Below, piece after piece: positions 25,615 through 34,270 of a stretch of 64,000 nt of DNA (positions within the stretch are counted from its first letter, which is position 1; each line of letters opens with the position of its first letter). Under the pieces are notes generated by a model. It saw only the letters and a list, made by a program, of their open reading frames with translations, had not been told where the DNA came from and made no database searches. The position numbers were made by a program, and so were the translations under genes. Origin of the DNA: Candidatus Enterococcus moelleringii (lineage in GTDB: Bacteria > Bacillota > Bacilli > Lactobacillales > Enterococcaceae). The DNA lies in assembly GCF_017377575.1 (NCBI RefSeq), contig NZ_JAFREM010000031.1, positions 87,533 to 151,532 of the forward strand, given 5' to 3'.

Positions 25615-26253
25615 ATGTTATTAGAAAGTCTAGTTTATCCCAAGAAGGATTTAACTACGATTACAGAATCGGCGACACTGCAAGAAGCTTTAGACATCTT
25701 GGAAGAAACCGGTTATCGTTGTGTTCCGATTCTAGATGAAAGCAAACAAATCTTTCGGGGAAACATCTACAAAATGCACATTTATCGCCATAAAGCCAAT
25801 GGCGGAGATTTACACTTGCCTGTTACACATCTATTAAAAAATGCAACCAAGTTTATTTCCATTAATACTTCTTTTTTCAAAATTTTCTTCACGATTAAAG
25901 AGTTGCCGTATATCACGGTGTTGGATGAAAACAATCATTTTTATGGCATTTTAACTCACAGCACATTGCTAAGCATGCTGTCACAATCTTGGAGTGTCAA
26001 AGCTGGAAGTTACGTTTTAACCATCGTATCTTCAGGCAAAAAAGGCGAATTAGCCGTGATGACCAAAATTATTTCAAAATTCTCCAGCATTGCCAGCTGC
26101 ATTACTCTAGACGTTGGTAAAGATTTGCAAGGGCGAAGAACCTTGATTACTTTGCCGAACGGGGTAGACGAACAAAAACTTGCGGCCATTGTTGAACATC
26201 TGGAACGCAAAAATTTCGAAGTAAGAGAAGTTGAAACACTAAGCTTGCATTAA
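25615..26253 (+). CDS. cbpA: CBS-pair and ACT-like domain protein, CbpA-type c-di-AMP-binding protein
   Basis: 212 residues from the ATG at 25615 (GGAGGGCGTTTTA upstream). Two CBS motifs (about 1-130: LTTITESATLQEALDILEETGYRCVPILDE and LPYITVLDENNHFYGILTH) are followed by a ~75-residue ACT-like domain. The layout and wording closely match what I recall of Listeria CbpA (Lmo0553), a c-di-AMP-binding protein. The signal output of CbpA is unclear in general. Single gene with its own terminator. Confidence 0.75.
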   Translation: MLLESLVYPKKDLTTITESATLQEALDILEETGYRCVPILDESKQIFRGNIYKMHIYRHKANGGDLHLPVTHLLKNATKFISINTSFFKIFFTIKELPYITVLDENNHFYGILTHSTLLSMLSQSWSVKAGSYVLTIVSSGKKGELAVMTKIISKFSSIASCITLDVGKDLQGRRTLITLPNGVDEQKLAAIVEHLERKNFEVREVETLSLH

Positions 26254-26260
26254 TTAACAG

Positions 26261-26296
26261 AGGTACTGAGTATATTTCATATTCAGTACCTTTTTA
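26261..26296 (+). terminator. Terminator of cbpA
   Basis: Stem AGGTACTGAGTAT / ATATTCAGTACCT followed by TTTTT. Confidence 0.85.
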
Positions 26297-26316
26297 TTTA
26301 AGGAAAGGCGGGTATT

Positions 26317-26820
26317 ATGATGGAATGTACCCTTAGGGAATGGCGTTTAGAAGACGCTAAAGAATTGGCAGCTCTTCTGAACAATCAAAAAATTCAAGCA
26401 AATTTGCGAGATGGCCTGCCCTACCCTTATCGCAAGACGGATGCTGAGGAATTTATTTTGACCACTTTACTTACCAATCGGGAACTTTCTTTAGCAATTG
26501 TGGTTGAAGATAGAGTCATTGGAAGTATCGGTGTCTTTCGCCAGGAGAATATTCATGTTCGCACGGCTGAAATCGGCTATTATCTTGGAGAGCCTTATTG
26601 GGGAAAAGGTTTGGGGACCGCTGCTTTGAAACAAATCTGCCAGTATATTTTTGAAACGACTGATATTGTTCGACTCTTCGCTGAACCATTTTCTGATAAT
26701 ATCAGCTCCTGCCGCATATTAGAAAAAGCTGGCTTCCAACTAGAAGGGTCTTTAAGAAAAAGTGTCTTTAAGAACGGCGAATTCAAGGATCAGCAAATGT
26801 ATTCCTTAATTAAGGAATAA
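26317..26820 (+). CDS. GNAT family N-acetyltransferase, RimJ/RimL-like
   Basis: 167 residues. Pattern of the RimJ/RimL branch: LREWRLEDAKELAALLNNQ at the N-terminus, GEPYWGKGLGTAALKQICQYIF (acetyl-CoA loop with GKGLGT, about residue 90) and VRLFAEPFSDNISSCRILEKAGFQLEG near the C-terminus. Transfers acetyl from CoA to an amine, perhaps a protein N-terminus or a small molecule; substrate not visible. Two ATGs stand in tandem; either could be the start (ribosome binding site AAAGGCGGG). Confidence 0.9.
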   Translation: MMECTLREWRLEDAKELAALLNNQKIQANLRDGLPYPYRKTDAEEFILTTLLTNRELSLAIVVEDRVIGSIGVFRQENIHVRTAEIGYYLGEPYWGKGLGTAALKQICQYIFETTDIVRLFAEPFSDNISSCRILEKAGFQLEGSLRKSVFKNGEFKDQQMYSLIKE

Positions 26821-26825
26821 CTATA

Positions 26826-26856
26826 CAAAAATCCCCCGGTCAAATCAGGCCGGGGG
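26826..26856 (-). terminator. Terminator of queT
   Basis: Minus strand: CCCCCGG / CCGGGGG stem and TTTTT tail. Confidence 0.85.
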
Positions 26857-26864
26857 CAATCTCA

Positions 26865-27365
26865 CTAAAGTGTTTTGTTGAAATTCAGACGTTGATCCAA
26901 ATAATACATCAGCGGTGCAGAAACAGTCATAATGATTGCTTCACTAACTGCCAACCAGCCATAAGTTACCCAGAAAGGCAGTCCTGCTGTTAAATAAAGC
27001 ATTGCTGCAATAAGTGCCATACTCACACTAAAAAATAAAGTATTCAATACTAGACGAACCTTCACATTCTTTACCTTATTTTGCAAAAGTGCTGTCAAGC
27101 TCAGGGCGATTAGTGTTTGAGCGCCACCAAAAACCACATCTAAGATTCCCATACCAAAAAGTGCGTTGTAGATAACCACTCCACCGAATACGCCCCATAA
27201 ATACTTCCGGTTGAATACCACTAAATGATTCAAACTTTCAGAAATACGAAACTGAATGGGCCCAGAAGCAACTGGTGAAACTAAAATAGTCAAGGCTAAA
27301 TACAAAGCCATCAAAATACCATTCGTTATCACAATGTTCATTCTTTTTTTCTCTGCTATATGCAA
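26865..27365 (-). CDS. queT: QueT-type transporter, S component for queuosine precursor
   Basis: 166 residues with about five membrane helices. Resembles the QueT (COG4708) family, the substrate-binding S subunit of an energy-coupling factor transporter that brings in preQ0/preQ1 for tRNA queuosine. IQFRISESLNHLVVFNRKYLWGVFGG near the N-terminus is typical. The TTG at 27365 is chosen because AAGGGGAAACA precedes it; an ATG at 27341 is possible but lacks this signal. The shared ECF module is not in the window. A preQ1 riboswitch lies directly upstream. Confidence 0.88.
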   Translation of the reverse strand: MHIAEKKRMNIVITNGILMALYLALTILVSPVASGPIQFRISESLNHLVVFNRKYLWGVFGGVVIYNALFGMGILDVVFGGAQTLIALSLTALLQNKVKNVKVRLVLNTLFFSVSMALIAAMLYLTAGLPFWVTYGWLAVSEAIIMTVSAPLMYYLDQRLNFNKTL

Positions 27366-27380
27366 TGTTTCCCCTTCTTT

Positions 27381-27420
27381 CTCCAAGTTTTGTTGACGCG
27401 GGATGGTTGATGAACCGCGG
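27381..27420 (-). promoter_or_regulatory. preQ1-I riboswitch controlling queT
   Basis: Minus strand: stem CCGCGG...CCGCG enclosing a loop with TTC, then the A-rich tail CAACAAAACTTGG. The tail closely matches the class I preQ1 tail (UUAACAAAACAAGG in Thermoanaerobacter). The loop CCA can pair with the TGG of the tail to form the pseudoknot, which would hide the nearby ribosome binding site when ligand is bound. Confidence 0.85.
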
Positions 27421-27434
27421 GTAAATCCTGAACA

Positions 27435-27463
27435 ATCATACTTTTTTTCTCAAAGTAAGTCAA
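27435..27463 (-). promoter_or_regulatory. Promoter of the queT transcript
   Basis: Minus strand TTGACT (27458-27463), 17 bp, TATGAT (27435-27440), immediately before the riboswitch. Confidence 0.75.
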
Positions 27464-27523
27464 CTCTTCCATATAAAAAAATAAATTTGGCGCATAATGA
27501 TGTTTCAATCGCAGAACGTCTGT

Positions 27524-27529
27524 TATAAT
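27524..27529 (+). promoter_or_regulatory. -10 box of the lipid kinase gene
   Basis: TATAAT preceded by TG (TGTTATAAT, extended -10), 26 bp before the ATG. Confidence 0.5.
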
Positions 27530-27555
27530 TAGCTCCTGAAAGGAACGAACTGTCT

Positions 27556-28533
27556 ATGAATTTTCATTATCACCTGCTGATTAATCCAGCTGCCGGAAGC
27601 GGAAACGCTAGCAAAAAAGCCGAACAGTTAATTGATCTGTTTGATCAACACAATTATACATATACTCCTTACTACACTGAGTATGCTGGAGAAGAAAAAG
27701 AAATTGCCGAACGCTTAGCTGGTATGCTTACACCATGGAATGAAGAGTTGCTGCAAAGTTCTACGGACGAGCCTTATCATTTGCTGATCGTAATTGGCGG
27801 TGATGGGACCTTGCACCAAGTAGTGAATCAATTTTACTTAACCGGCGTTGAACTGCCTGTCAGCTACATTCCAGCCGGTTCTGGAAATGATTTTGCTCGC
27901 GGAATCGGACTTTCTCGCCAAGTTGAGGAAGCCTTTAAGCAAATCACTGAAGCCGATCGACCACAGAAAATCAATGTCTTACTTTATGAAGAGAAAATCA
28001 AAGAAGAATACGGCTTGGTATTAAACAATGTTGGCATCGGTCTCGATGCTTTGATTGTTGCTACTGCCAATGCTTCAGTCTCAAAAAAGTGGCTAAACAA
28101 GTACAAACTTGGTTCAGCTTCTTATGCTCTTTATTTGATCAAATCTTTATTGCTGCAAAAAACCTTCCCAGTGATGATCGAGGTTAACGGCCACCAGCAA
28201 GAGTTTAACCGAACCTTTTTATGTACTACGACGAATATTCCTTACTTTGGCGGAGGTGTTCCGATTGCTCCTATGGCCGATCCCAAAAAAGAAATGATTG
28301 ATTTGGTGATTATTGAAAAGCCAAATATTTTTGCGATCACCCACTTGTTACTGCAGCTGCTGCGTAGAAAGCACACGACGAATAAACATTATCGTCATTT
28401 TTCCAGCTCCCGCATCCGTATCGTTTCGGTTGTCCCGCAACACGGACAGGCTGATGGCGAAACAATGGGCCAGCGGTCCTATGATCTGTGTTTCTCAACC
28501 AGTTCACAGTATATTTGGTACAAAGATAACTAA
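27556..28533 (+). CDS. Diacylglycerol kinase-family lipid kinase (YegS/BmrU type)
   Basis: 325 residues. Contains the DAGK catalytic signature: INPAAGSGNASKKA near residue 9, VIGGDGTLHQVVNQF around residue 80, PAGSGNDFARGIG near 105, and a C-terminal beta sandwich. Phosphorylates a lipid (diacylglycerol or undecaprenol type) with ATP. Ribosome binding site AAAGGAACG. The terminator lies right after the gene. The exact lipid is not visible. Confidence 0.9.
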   Translation: MNFHYHLLINPAAGSGNASKKAEQLIDLFDQHNYTYTPYYTEYAGEEKEIAERLAGMLTPWNEELLQSSTDEPYHLLIVIGGDGTLHQVVNQFYLTGVELPVSYIPAGSGNDFARGIGLSRQVEEAFKQITEADRPQKINVLLYEEKIKEEYGLVLNNVGIGLDALIVATANASVSKKWLNKYKLGSASYALYLIKSLLLQKTFPVMIEVNGHQQEFNRTFLCTTTNIPYFGGGVPIAPMADPKKEMIDLVIIEKPNIFAITHLLLQLLRRKHTTNKHYRHFSSSRIRIVSVVPQHGQADGETMGQRSYDLCFSTSSQYIWYKDN

Positions 28534-28537
28534 AAAT

Positions 28538-28582
28538 AAAAAAACTTGTCCAAATTACTCAGAGAATTTGGACAAGTTTTTT
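28538..28582. terminator. Bidirectional terminator between the lipid kinase gene and recD2
   Basis: Long stem AAAAAACTTGTCCAAATT / AATTTGGACAAGTTTTT, convergent genes. Confidence 0.9.
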
Positions 28583-31016
28583 ATTTCAGAAACATTTGGG
28601 GAGTGATTCCTTCCATGCCAATCATCGGATCAACGGCCTGCTGGCGAATCAAAGCGGACGTTAAAATTTTCGGTCCCTTCACTTCCTCAACAGATTTTGG
28701 TGCAGATTGAAGCGTTTCTTCTTTTAGAACTTTTTCAAAAGGATCGTTCTTCTCCTGCGGTACTGATACATCCAATTCTGCTGCTGAACAGATTCGTTCG
28801 ATCAGCGTGGTTTTTCGCACCGCTGATTCTTTGCGGACACATTCCACAAACGCCTCTTGTTCCCCTAGCAGAATCAGCAGGTCCTTACTACGAGTAACAG
28901 CTGTGTAAAGCAGATTGCGTTGCAGCATGCGATTGTATTGTTTAACCATTGGCAGTAAAACCATTTGGAATTCACTGCCCTGTGCTTTATGGATCGAACA
29001 GCAATAAGACAATTTGATATTGTTCCACTCCGAACGCTTGTATTGAACTTCAATACTATCAAATTGGATAACCAATTCATCTACTTTATCTTCTGATTCC
29101 TTAGCCGGAATAATCCCTACGATAATGCCCATATCGCCATTAAAAACATTCGATTCTGGGTTGTTAACTAATTGAAGCACTTTATCGCCAATTCGATAAA
29201 CAGCCTCGTTCCATTGCACTTCTTTTTTGGTTCCATCATTTGGATTAAAAATTTCCTGCATCATTTTATTGATCGCATCAATCCCAGCAGGTCCTCGGTA
29301 CATAGGGGCCAGCACTTGGACGTCTTGGGCCGAATAGCCTTTGATTTTAGCGCGCTCTACAATTTGTTTGATGACTGTTTCCATTTGAAAAGCGTGGCAA
29401 GCGATGAAGGAGCGGTCTTTTTGATTCACCTTAAAATCAGCCGGTAATTTACCTTCTTTAATTTCATGAGCTAAGGGAATGATGGAAGAATTATCTCCTT
29501 GACGATAGATTTCCGTTAATTCGATTTTAGGAATAGCCTCCACCTGCAATAAATCATGAAAGACCTGTCCTGGTCCAACTGAAGGCAACTGATCCTTATC
29601 CCCCACTAATATAATTTGCATATTTGTTGGGATTGCTTTTAATAGTGTGTTGGCCAACCAAGTGTCCACCATTGACATTTCATCAACGATTAACAATCCA
29701 CCCTCTAGTTCCCGCGCCTCAGTGTCTGGGGTGCTCTCACGGCCGTTTAAACCTAGCAAACGGTGAATCGTGCTGGCAGGCAGTCCCGTTGTCTCATTCA
29801 TCCGTTTAGCAGCTCTGCCAGTCGGTGCCGCAAGAATAATCGGGAAAATTTCTTCCTTGTAGTCACTAGGGTCTAAAGACAAATCATTTAACTCTGCAAA
29901 CAGTTGGACAATTCCATTGATGACGGTAGTCTTACCCGTACCTGGTCCTCCAGTTAAAATAAACATCGGCGATCGAATGGCTTCCTTAATTGCCTGATCT
30001 TGAGAAGTACCATATAGAATATTCGACCGCTTCTCGATAATTCGCAGTTTTTGCTCTACCGTTTTTTTAGGATACTTAATCTCTTTTTTACGAGCCAGCA
30101 AACGAGCAACTGCATTCCCAATTCCCCACTCGCTATAGTACAACGTATTCTCATACAATTTGGTTTCTTCTTGCTGAATTTTCTCTTCTTCAACTAATTG
30201 AATAATCATCGCTGCTACCCGATCAGGGGCAATTTCAACTGCCCGTGAATTTTCCAACAATGACAAGACCTGTTCCAATAACCGCTGCGCTTCTACATAA
30301 GTATCGCCGCTCTGATTGGCATCTTCGTCAATTTGATGCAATATAGCCGCTCTGATCCGTTGATCACTGTCAGCGGCAATTCCCATCTGTTCGGCAAGAT
30401 TATCAGCTTTTTTAAAGCCAATCCCTTCAATATCTTCCACTAATTGATAAGGATTTTCTTGGATGATCTCCAACGCCTGATTACGGTATGTCTGAAAAAT
30501 AGCAAAAGATAGCTGACTACCAAAGCCGTATGAGCTTAAACCAACAATTATCTTCTCCATACCATAATTAAGTCGCAATGTTTCAACCAGCTGATCTTTT
30601 TTCTTTTGATTCAAGTTGGGGATACGATTTAGAATATCAGGCTGATCGATAATTTGGTCAATCGCATCCTCACCTAATATCTCCACTATTTTTTCAGCTG
30701 TCTTTTTTCCGATTCCTGGAAATTTATCACTGGAGAGATAACTGATAATTCCATTAGCCGAGGTTGGCTGAGCTTGTTCATAACGCTCCACCAAAAATTG
30801 TTTCCCATAACGAGGATGCTCGACAAAATGTCCAAACAATCGATACTCTTCATCTTCCTGCACATCGCCGAAGCTGCCGGTCACCACAATTTCTGATTCT
30901 AAAAAATCAGTGTTGGTTTCACGAATACCGAAGAGCAGTACTTTATAAAAGTTGCTGGGATTTTGGAAAAACACCGCTTTTAAGGTTCCAACAATGTACA
31001 AGGCCTCTTCTGACAT
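28581..31016 (-). CDS. recD2: ATP-dependent DNA helicase RecD2
   Basis: 811 residues, the normal RecD2 length. SF1B 5'-3' helicase of DNA repair and replication fork maintenance; not part of RecBCD. The N-terminal part holds an OB-like region and helix-hairpin-helix motifs (FPGIGKKTAEKIVEILG, EGIGFKKADNLAEQMG). Walker A is LTGGPGTGKTTVIN near residue 350, DEMSMVD the Walker B box, and SYCCSIHKAQGSEFQM motif V/VI region. Forms a minus-strand cluster with the phosphatase and trmL. Confidence 0.95.
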   Translation of the reverse strand: MSEEALYIVGTLKAVFFQNPSNFYKVLLFGIRETNTDFLESEIVVTGSFGDVQEDEEYRLFGHFVEHPRYGKQFLVERYEQAQPTSANGIISYLSSDKFPGIGKKTAEKIVEILGEDAIDQIIDQPDILNRIPNLNQKKKDQLVETLRLNYGMEKIIVGLSSYGFGSQLSFAIFQTYRNQALEIIQENPYQLVEDIEGIGFKKADNLAEQMGIAADSDQRIRAAILHQIDEDANQSGDTYVEAQRLLEQVLSLLENSRAVEIAPDRVAAMIIQLVEEEKIQQEETKLYENTLYYSEWGIGNAVARLLARKKEIKYPKKTVEQKLRIIEKRSNILYGTSQDQAIKEAIRSPMFILTGGPGTGKTTVINGIVQLFAELNDLSLDPSDYKEEIFPIILAAPTGRAAKRMNETTGLPASTIHRLLGLNGRESTPDTEARELEGGLLIVDEMSMVDTWLANTLLKAIPTNMQIILVGDKDQLPSVGPGQVFHDLLQVEAIPKIELTEIYRQGDNSSIIPLAHEIKEGKLPADFKVNQKDRSFIACHAFQMETVIKQIVERAKIKGYSAQDVQVLAPMYRGPAGIDAINKMMQEIFNPNDGTKKEVQWNEAVYRIGDKVLQLVNNPESNVFNGDMGIIVGIIPAKESEDKVDELVIQFDSIEVQYKRSEWNNIKLSYCCSIHKAQGSEFQMVLLPMVKQYNRMLQRNLLYTAVTRSKDLLILLGEQEAFVECVRKESAVRKTTLIERICSAAELDVSVPQEKNDPFEKVLKEETLQSAPKSVEEVKGPKILTSALIRQQAVDPMIGMEGITPQMFLK

Positions 31017-31031
31017 TTTGCCACACCTCCT

Positions 31032-31688
31032 TTACAAAATCGCGTCTGGATTTTGATTTAATTTATCTAAAAAATCGATTTCGTTCCATTGTAATAATTT
31101 ATACGGTTCTGTGGATTCATCAGCCTCTAGTATGGTAAGGCTGTTGTTATAAAGCCCACCCATCGCTCGCAGTTCAGCTATCGGCTTGCCAGTCAATGCT
31201 TGAATCGCTGCTGTCAAAGAAGCTCCATGTCCCACAAAAAGCAAAGGTCCTTCTTGTGCTTCCGCAACGGCCTGATGAACCAAACCGGTAGTGCGTTTTA
31301 ACATCTGTTCCACCGTTTCTCCGCCAAAGGGAGCTGGATCGTACAAATCTAAGCGTCTGCGTAAATTGTCCATATTTGTCCCGTACTTCTCATGCATGGC
31401 ATCCACTAGCTGACCCTCCAGCGAGCCCAGACCTAACTCTCGCAAATCATCTGTCCGAATAATCTCAACAGGATGTGTCAGACGGCTCTTAATCCCTTCC
31501 GCTGTTAGGTAAGCTCGTCTGGCACTGCTGGAGTAAATTTTTTCAAAGGGAATGTCTTTTAACGTTTCACCCAAGGTTTCAATCGCTTGGAAACTCTCTG
31601 CCAATAAAGGTGAATCACCCATCATCCCTTGAAATCGCTTCTCTTGGTTCCATTGAGTTTTTCCATGACGTGTAAAATAGAGCTTCAT
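31032..31688 (-). CDS. Histidine phosphatase family protein (phosphoglycerate mutase-like)
   Basis: 218 residues. MKLYFTRHGKTQWNQEKRFQG holds the catalytic RHG; the second His is in LFVGHGASLTAAIQAL (about residue 157). It removes phosphate from a small molecule or sugar phosphate; true glycolytic mutase activity is unlikely from length. Ends 15 bp before recD2 and begins 10 bp after trmL, so it is co-transcribed with them. Confidence 0.9.
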   Translation of the reverse strand: MKLYFTRHGKTQWNQEKRFQGMMGDSPLLAESFQAIETLGETLKDIPFEKIYSSSARRAYLTAEGIKSRLTHPVEIIRTDDLRELGLGSLEGQLVDAMHEKYGTNMDNLRRRLDLYDPAPFGGETVEQMLKRTTGLVHQAVAEAQEGPLLFVGHGASLTAAIQALTGKPIAELRAMGGLYNNSLTILEADESTEPYKLLQWNEIDFLDKLNQNPDAIL

Positions 31689-31698
31689 ACTTTCCCTC

Positions 31699-32205
31699 CT
31701 AATCTAATTTGTCGTTTTCGTAATGATGACTAAGTTCTAAATCTGGAAAATTCTGTTGACGCAATGCTTCGTACACAACGATCGCTACTGTGTTAGATAA
31801 ATTCAACGAGCGAACATGTGTATCATTCATTGGCAAACGCAAGCATTTATCTTCATTGTCTCGCATAAATCCTTCTGGTAATCCAGTTGTTTCTTTTCCA
31901 AACATAAAAAAGCGGTCCTCAGAAGGTGTATAGTCTGCTTCCGAATAAGTCCGATTAGCAAATTTAGTAATCAGATAAAGCGGACGTTCTGCTAAATACT
32001 CCATGAAAGCAGGAAGATCCTTGTGGTAAGTAATGTCTACATCGTTCCAGTAATCTAAACCGGCCCGCTTCAGATGCTTATCATCGGTCGAAAAACCTAA
32101 GGGTTCGATCAAATGTAGCGGTGAGTTCGTTGCGGCACACGTGCGTGCAATATTTCCGGTGTTAGCTGGAATTTGAGGTTCAAATAATACAATATGGTTG
32201 GTCAT
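31699..32205 (-). CDS. trmL: tRNA (cytidine(34)-2'-O)-methyltransferase TrmL
   Basis: 168 residues from the ATG at 32205 (AAGGAGCAGCAAA upstream). SPOUT/SpoU fold: [24 protein letters not shown] at the start (family motif 1), [14 protein letters not shown] (motif 2) and [26 protein letters not shown] (motif 3). Methylates the wobble ribose of certain tRNA-Leu species. Older annotation called it rRNA methylase (CspR). A structured RNA precedes it (32353-32470). Confidence 0.93.
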   Translation of the reverse strand: MTNHIVLFEPQIPANTGNIARTCAATNSPLHLIEPLGFSTDDKHLKRAGLDYWNDVDITYHKDLPAFMEYLAERPLYLITKFANRTYSEADYTPSEDRFFMFGKETTGLPEGFMRDNEDKCLRLPMNDTHVRSLNLSNTVAIVVYEALRQQNFPDLELSHHYENDKLD

Positions 32206-32352
32206 TTTGCTGCTCCTTATAGTGGTTTGAGAATTTATTTTCTGCTCCCTTAATGGGTTGCTTTCAACTGTAAATTTGCTGAAATTTCGATTCAGCATAC
32301 CGCTAATTTAGCTGCTGAACTTTGAGTCTCTTTCTATAAAAGTGAATTCAGC

Positions 32353-32470
32353 ACAAAAAAAACGTACCAACTCGGTGTCTAGCACGGCGAGTCGCTACGT
32401 TAGTGAAGCACTTTTCACAAACTTTTATCAGAACAGGAACCTGATAAAAACCAATGAAAAACAACTTGTT
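32353..32470 (-). ncRNA. Structured leader or small RNA upstream of trmL
   Basis: Minus strand, three consecutive hairpins: TTTTATCAG / CTGATAAAA (32423-32449), GTGAA / TTCAC (32403-32418) and a terminator hairpin, AACGTA...TACGTT with inner ACTCG/CGAGT and GTG/CAC (32361-32401), ending in eight T. It lies between rlmA and trmL, 150 bp before the trmL start. A sigma-A promoter precedes it. The arrangement of hairpins plus terminator upstream of a methyltransferase gene recalls the 23S-methyl RNA motif of Lactobacillales; that match is from memory and unverified. Beyond this element the 334-bp gap has only short inverted repeats. Confidence 0.55.
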
Positions 32471-32473
32471 GCT

Positions 32474-32502
32474 ACTATATCACCATGAGGTTAGAAATGC
32501 AA
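32474..32502 (-). promoter_or_regulatory. Promoter of the trmL leader RNA
   Basis: Minus strand TTGCAT (32497-32502), 17 bp, TATAGT (32474-32479). Confidence 0.65.
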
Positions 32503-32539
32503 TGATTAATTCACAATTTTCCCGATGAAACCGATTTCT

Positions 32540-33367
32540 CTAATATCCCTTTAATATTTCCACATCAATCGTGATTTTTTCCAATGGTTTCGCCCTTAAA
32601 CCTTGTTTTATCACAGGATCCACATGCCACTCCAAAGGCGACATCTCTAGCAAATCCAGCTGATTTTCTTCCGGAATTTCAAATTGATAGGTTAAACGCG
32701 TTTGCTCTTCAACTGACATCTCCATGTTAAAACGTTCAATCACGGCTTCGTTGGAATATGGCTTGCCCTCTGGATAGTAAGCTTCTCTTAATTCTCGCAA
32801 ATAGTTTTCTTGCGGGACGACCTTTATTACTTTCCCATCTTCGCGTAACGTACGGTGAAATTCCTTATAGTGGGAAGGAGAAAAAATATTTAAAATGGTA
32901 TCAAACGCTTGATCAGCAAAGGGCAGATTGGTTAAATCAGCGACACACCAAAAACTATCTATTGGCTGATCGGTGGCTAAATAAATTCCTTCTTTCGCTA
33001 AATCAAATCCAATGGTAGCCTCATTAGGCTTCAATTGATTCAACTCAGCCAAAAAGCTGCCTTCACCGCAGCCTACATCTAATAATTTCCCCGGGTCGAT
33101 CCATTCAGCCAACTGTTCAATCACCGGTTGGTACATCCCCGAACGAATCATACGTCCTCGAGGTAAAAACATGTTTTTATCGTAACCAGTCTTTACTTGA
33201 TGTTCCAAAAAATAGATTGTTCCCTTTTTAGAAAGATCATACTGGTGGTTATTCTTACAGATCAGTTGATAATTATTTTTCAAAAAACTCTCATGGCACT
33301 TGGGACAGCGAAACAGCTGATAGTTTTTTTCCAAAAAAACTGCACCACGATCAATTTTCTTAAGCAA
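32540..33367 (-). CDS. rlmA: 23S rRNA (guanine-N1)-methyltransferase, RlmA family
   Basis: 275 residues. The start is set at TTG 33367 (AAAGGAAGTGACTCA upstream), giving a protein that opens LLKKIDRGAVFLEKN as RlmA members do. Zinc-binding N-terminus FRCPKCHESFLKNNYQLICKNNHQYD (Cys, Cys, Cys, His), followed by an S-adenosylmethionine domain with LLDVGCGEGSFLAEL. It methylates a guanine in hairpin 35 of 23S rRNA; which position (745 or 748) is not decided by eye. Confidence 0.88.
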   Translation of the reverse strand: MLKKIDRGAVFLEKNYQLFRCPKCHESFLKNNYQLICKNNHQYDLSKKGTIYFLEHQVKTGYDKNMFLPRGRMIRSGMYQPVIEQLAEWIDPGKLLDVGCGEGSFLAELNQLKPNEATIGFDLAKEGIYLATDQPIDSFWCVADLTNLPFADQAFDTILNIFSPSHYKEFHRTLREDGKVIKVVPQENYLRELREAYYPEGKPYSNEAVIERFNMEMSVEEQTRLTYQFEIPEENQLDLLEMSPLEWHVDPVIKQGLRAKPLEKITIDVEILKGY

Positions 33368-33580
33368 TTGAGTCACTTCCTTTAGCATATGATAGCATAG
33401 TTGCTCCAATCCTTCTACGACTTATGCTACACTAGGGGCACAGGATACCCGTCCAATTTTTGACAGTTCAATAAAAGTTAAAAATATGCTATAAAACAGG
33501 TACTAACACAAGAACAAAATAGGATAACAGGATGGTATTCATAGTGTTAATAGTATTAAATTTAAATAGGAGGAGTAACC

Positions 33581-34219
33581 GTGATTAAAGAATTTTGTGC
33601 CGAAAACTTCACCGATATTCCCGCAGCGATTAAAGCTGACGCTGGAAGAATCGAATTATGTGATAACCTTGCAGTGGGAGGAACTACCCCTAGCTTAGGT
33701 GTCATAGAAGAAACCTTGGCCTATGCTAACGAAAAACACGTTCCAGTAATGACAATGATTCGTCCTAGAGGCGGAGACTTCATTTACAACGATTTGGAAC
33801 TAAAAATAATGGAGACAGATTTGATCCATGCCAAAAATGCTGGGACTGACGGTGTTGTATTTGGTTGCTTAACAGAAGACAATGAAGTTGATGAAGAAGC
33901 TTTGGAGATTTTGTTAGGCAACAGCATTGGCCTGCAAACAACTTTTCATATGGCTTTTGATGCAATTCCTAAAGAAAAGCAGTTTGAGACCATCGACTGG
34001 TTTGTTAAATTAGGAATTGACCGCATACTCAGCCACGGCGGGCCTTTATCACAACCAATTGAAGAAAGCTTGGCTCATCTTAAGGAACTGATTGATTACG
34101 CGGATGGCCGGATTACTATTTTCCCTGGCGGTGGAATCACTTATGAAAACTTAGATAAAATTGTCCAAACACTAGGTGTTAAAGAAGCCCATGGAACTAA
34201 AATTGTTCCTTTGGACTAA
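33581..34219 (+). CDS. cutC: CutC family protein
   Basis: 212 residues, TIM-barrel CutC family: IKEFCAENFTDIPAAIKADAGRIELCDNLAVGGTTPSLG at the start, MIRPRGGDFIYND and FHMAFDAI later, ending FPGGGITYENLDKIVQTLGVKEAHGTKI. The family is called copper homeostasis protein after E. coli work, though its biochemical role remains unclear; E. faecalis CutC binds copper. GGAGGAGTAACC precedes a GTG start. Single gene. Confidence 0.93.
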   Translation: MIKEFCAENFTDIPAAIKADAGRIELCDNLAVGGTTPSLGVIEETLAYANEKHVPVMTMIRPRGGDFIYNDLELKIMETDLIHAKNAGTDGVVFGCLTEDNEVDEEALEILLGNSIGLQTTFHMAFDAIPKEKQFETIDWFVKLGIDRILSHGGPLSQPIEESLAHLKELIDYADGRITIFPGGGITYENLDKIVQTLGVKEAHGTKIVPLD

Positions 34220-34236
34220 AAGATATTCATCCAAAC

Positions 34237-34270
34237 AAAGAAGCAGTGAATTAACTCTCACTGCTTCTTT
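34237..34270. terminator. Terminator between cutC and the Nudix gene
   Basis: Stem AAAGAAGCAGTGA / TCACTGCTTCTTT, T-rich both ways. Confidence 0.85.

Noticed and set aside
30764..31138. Plus-strand open frame of 124 codons
   Set aside because: Spans the recD2 start and the phosphatase end on the other strand; no start signal or family.
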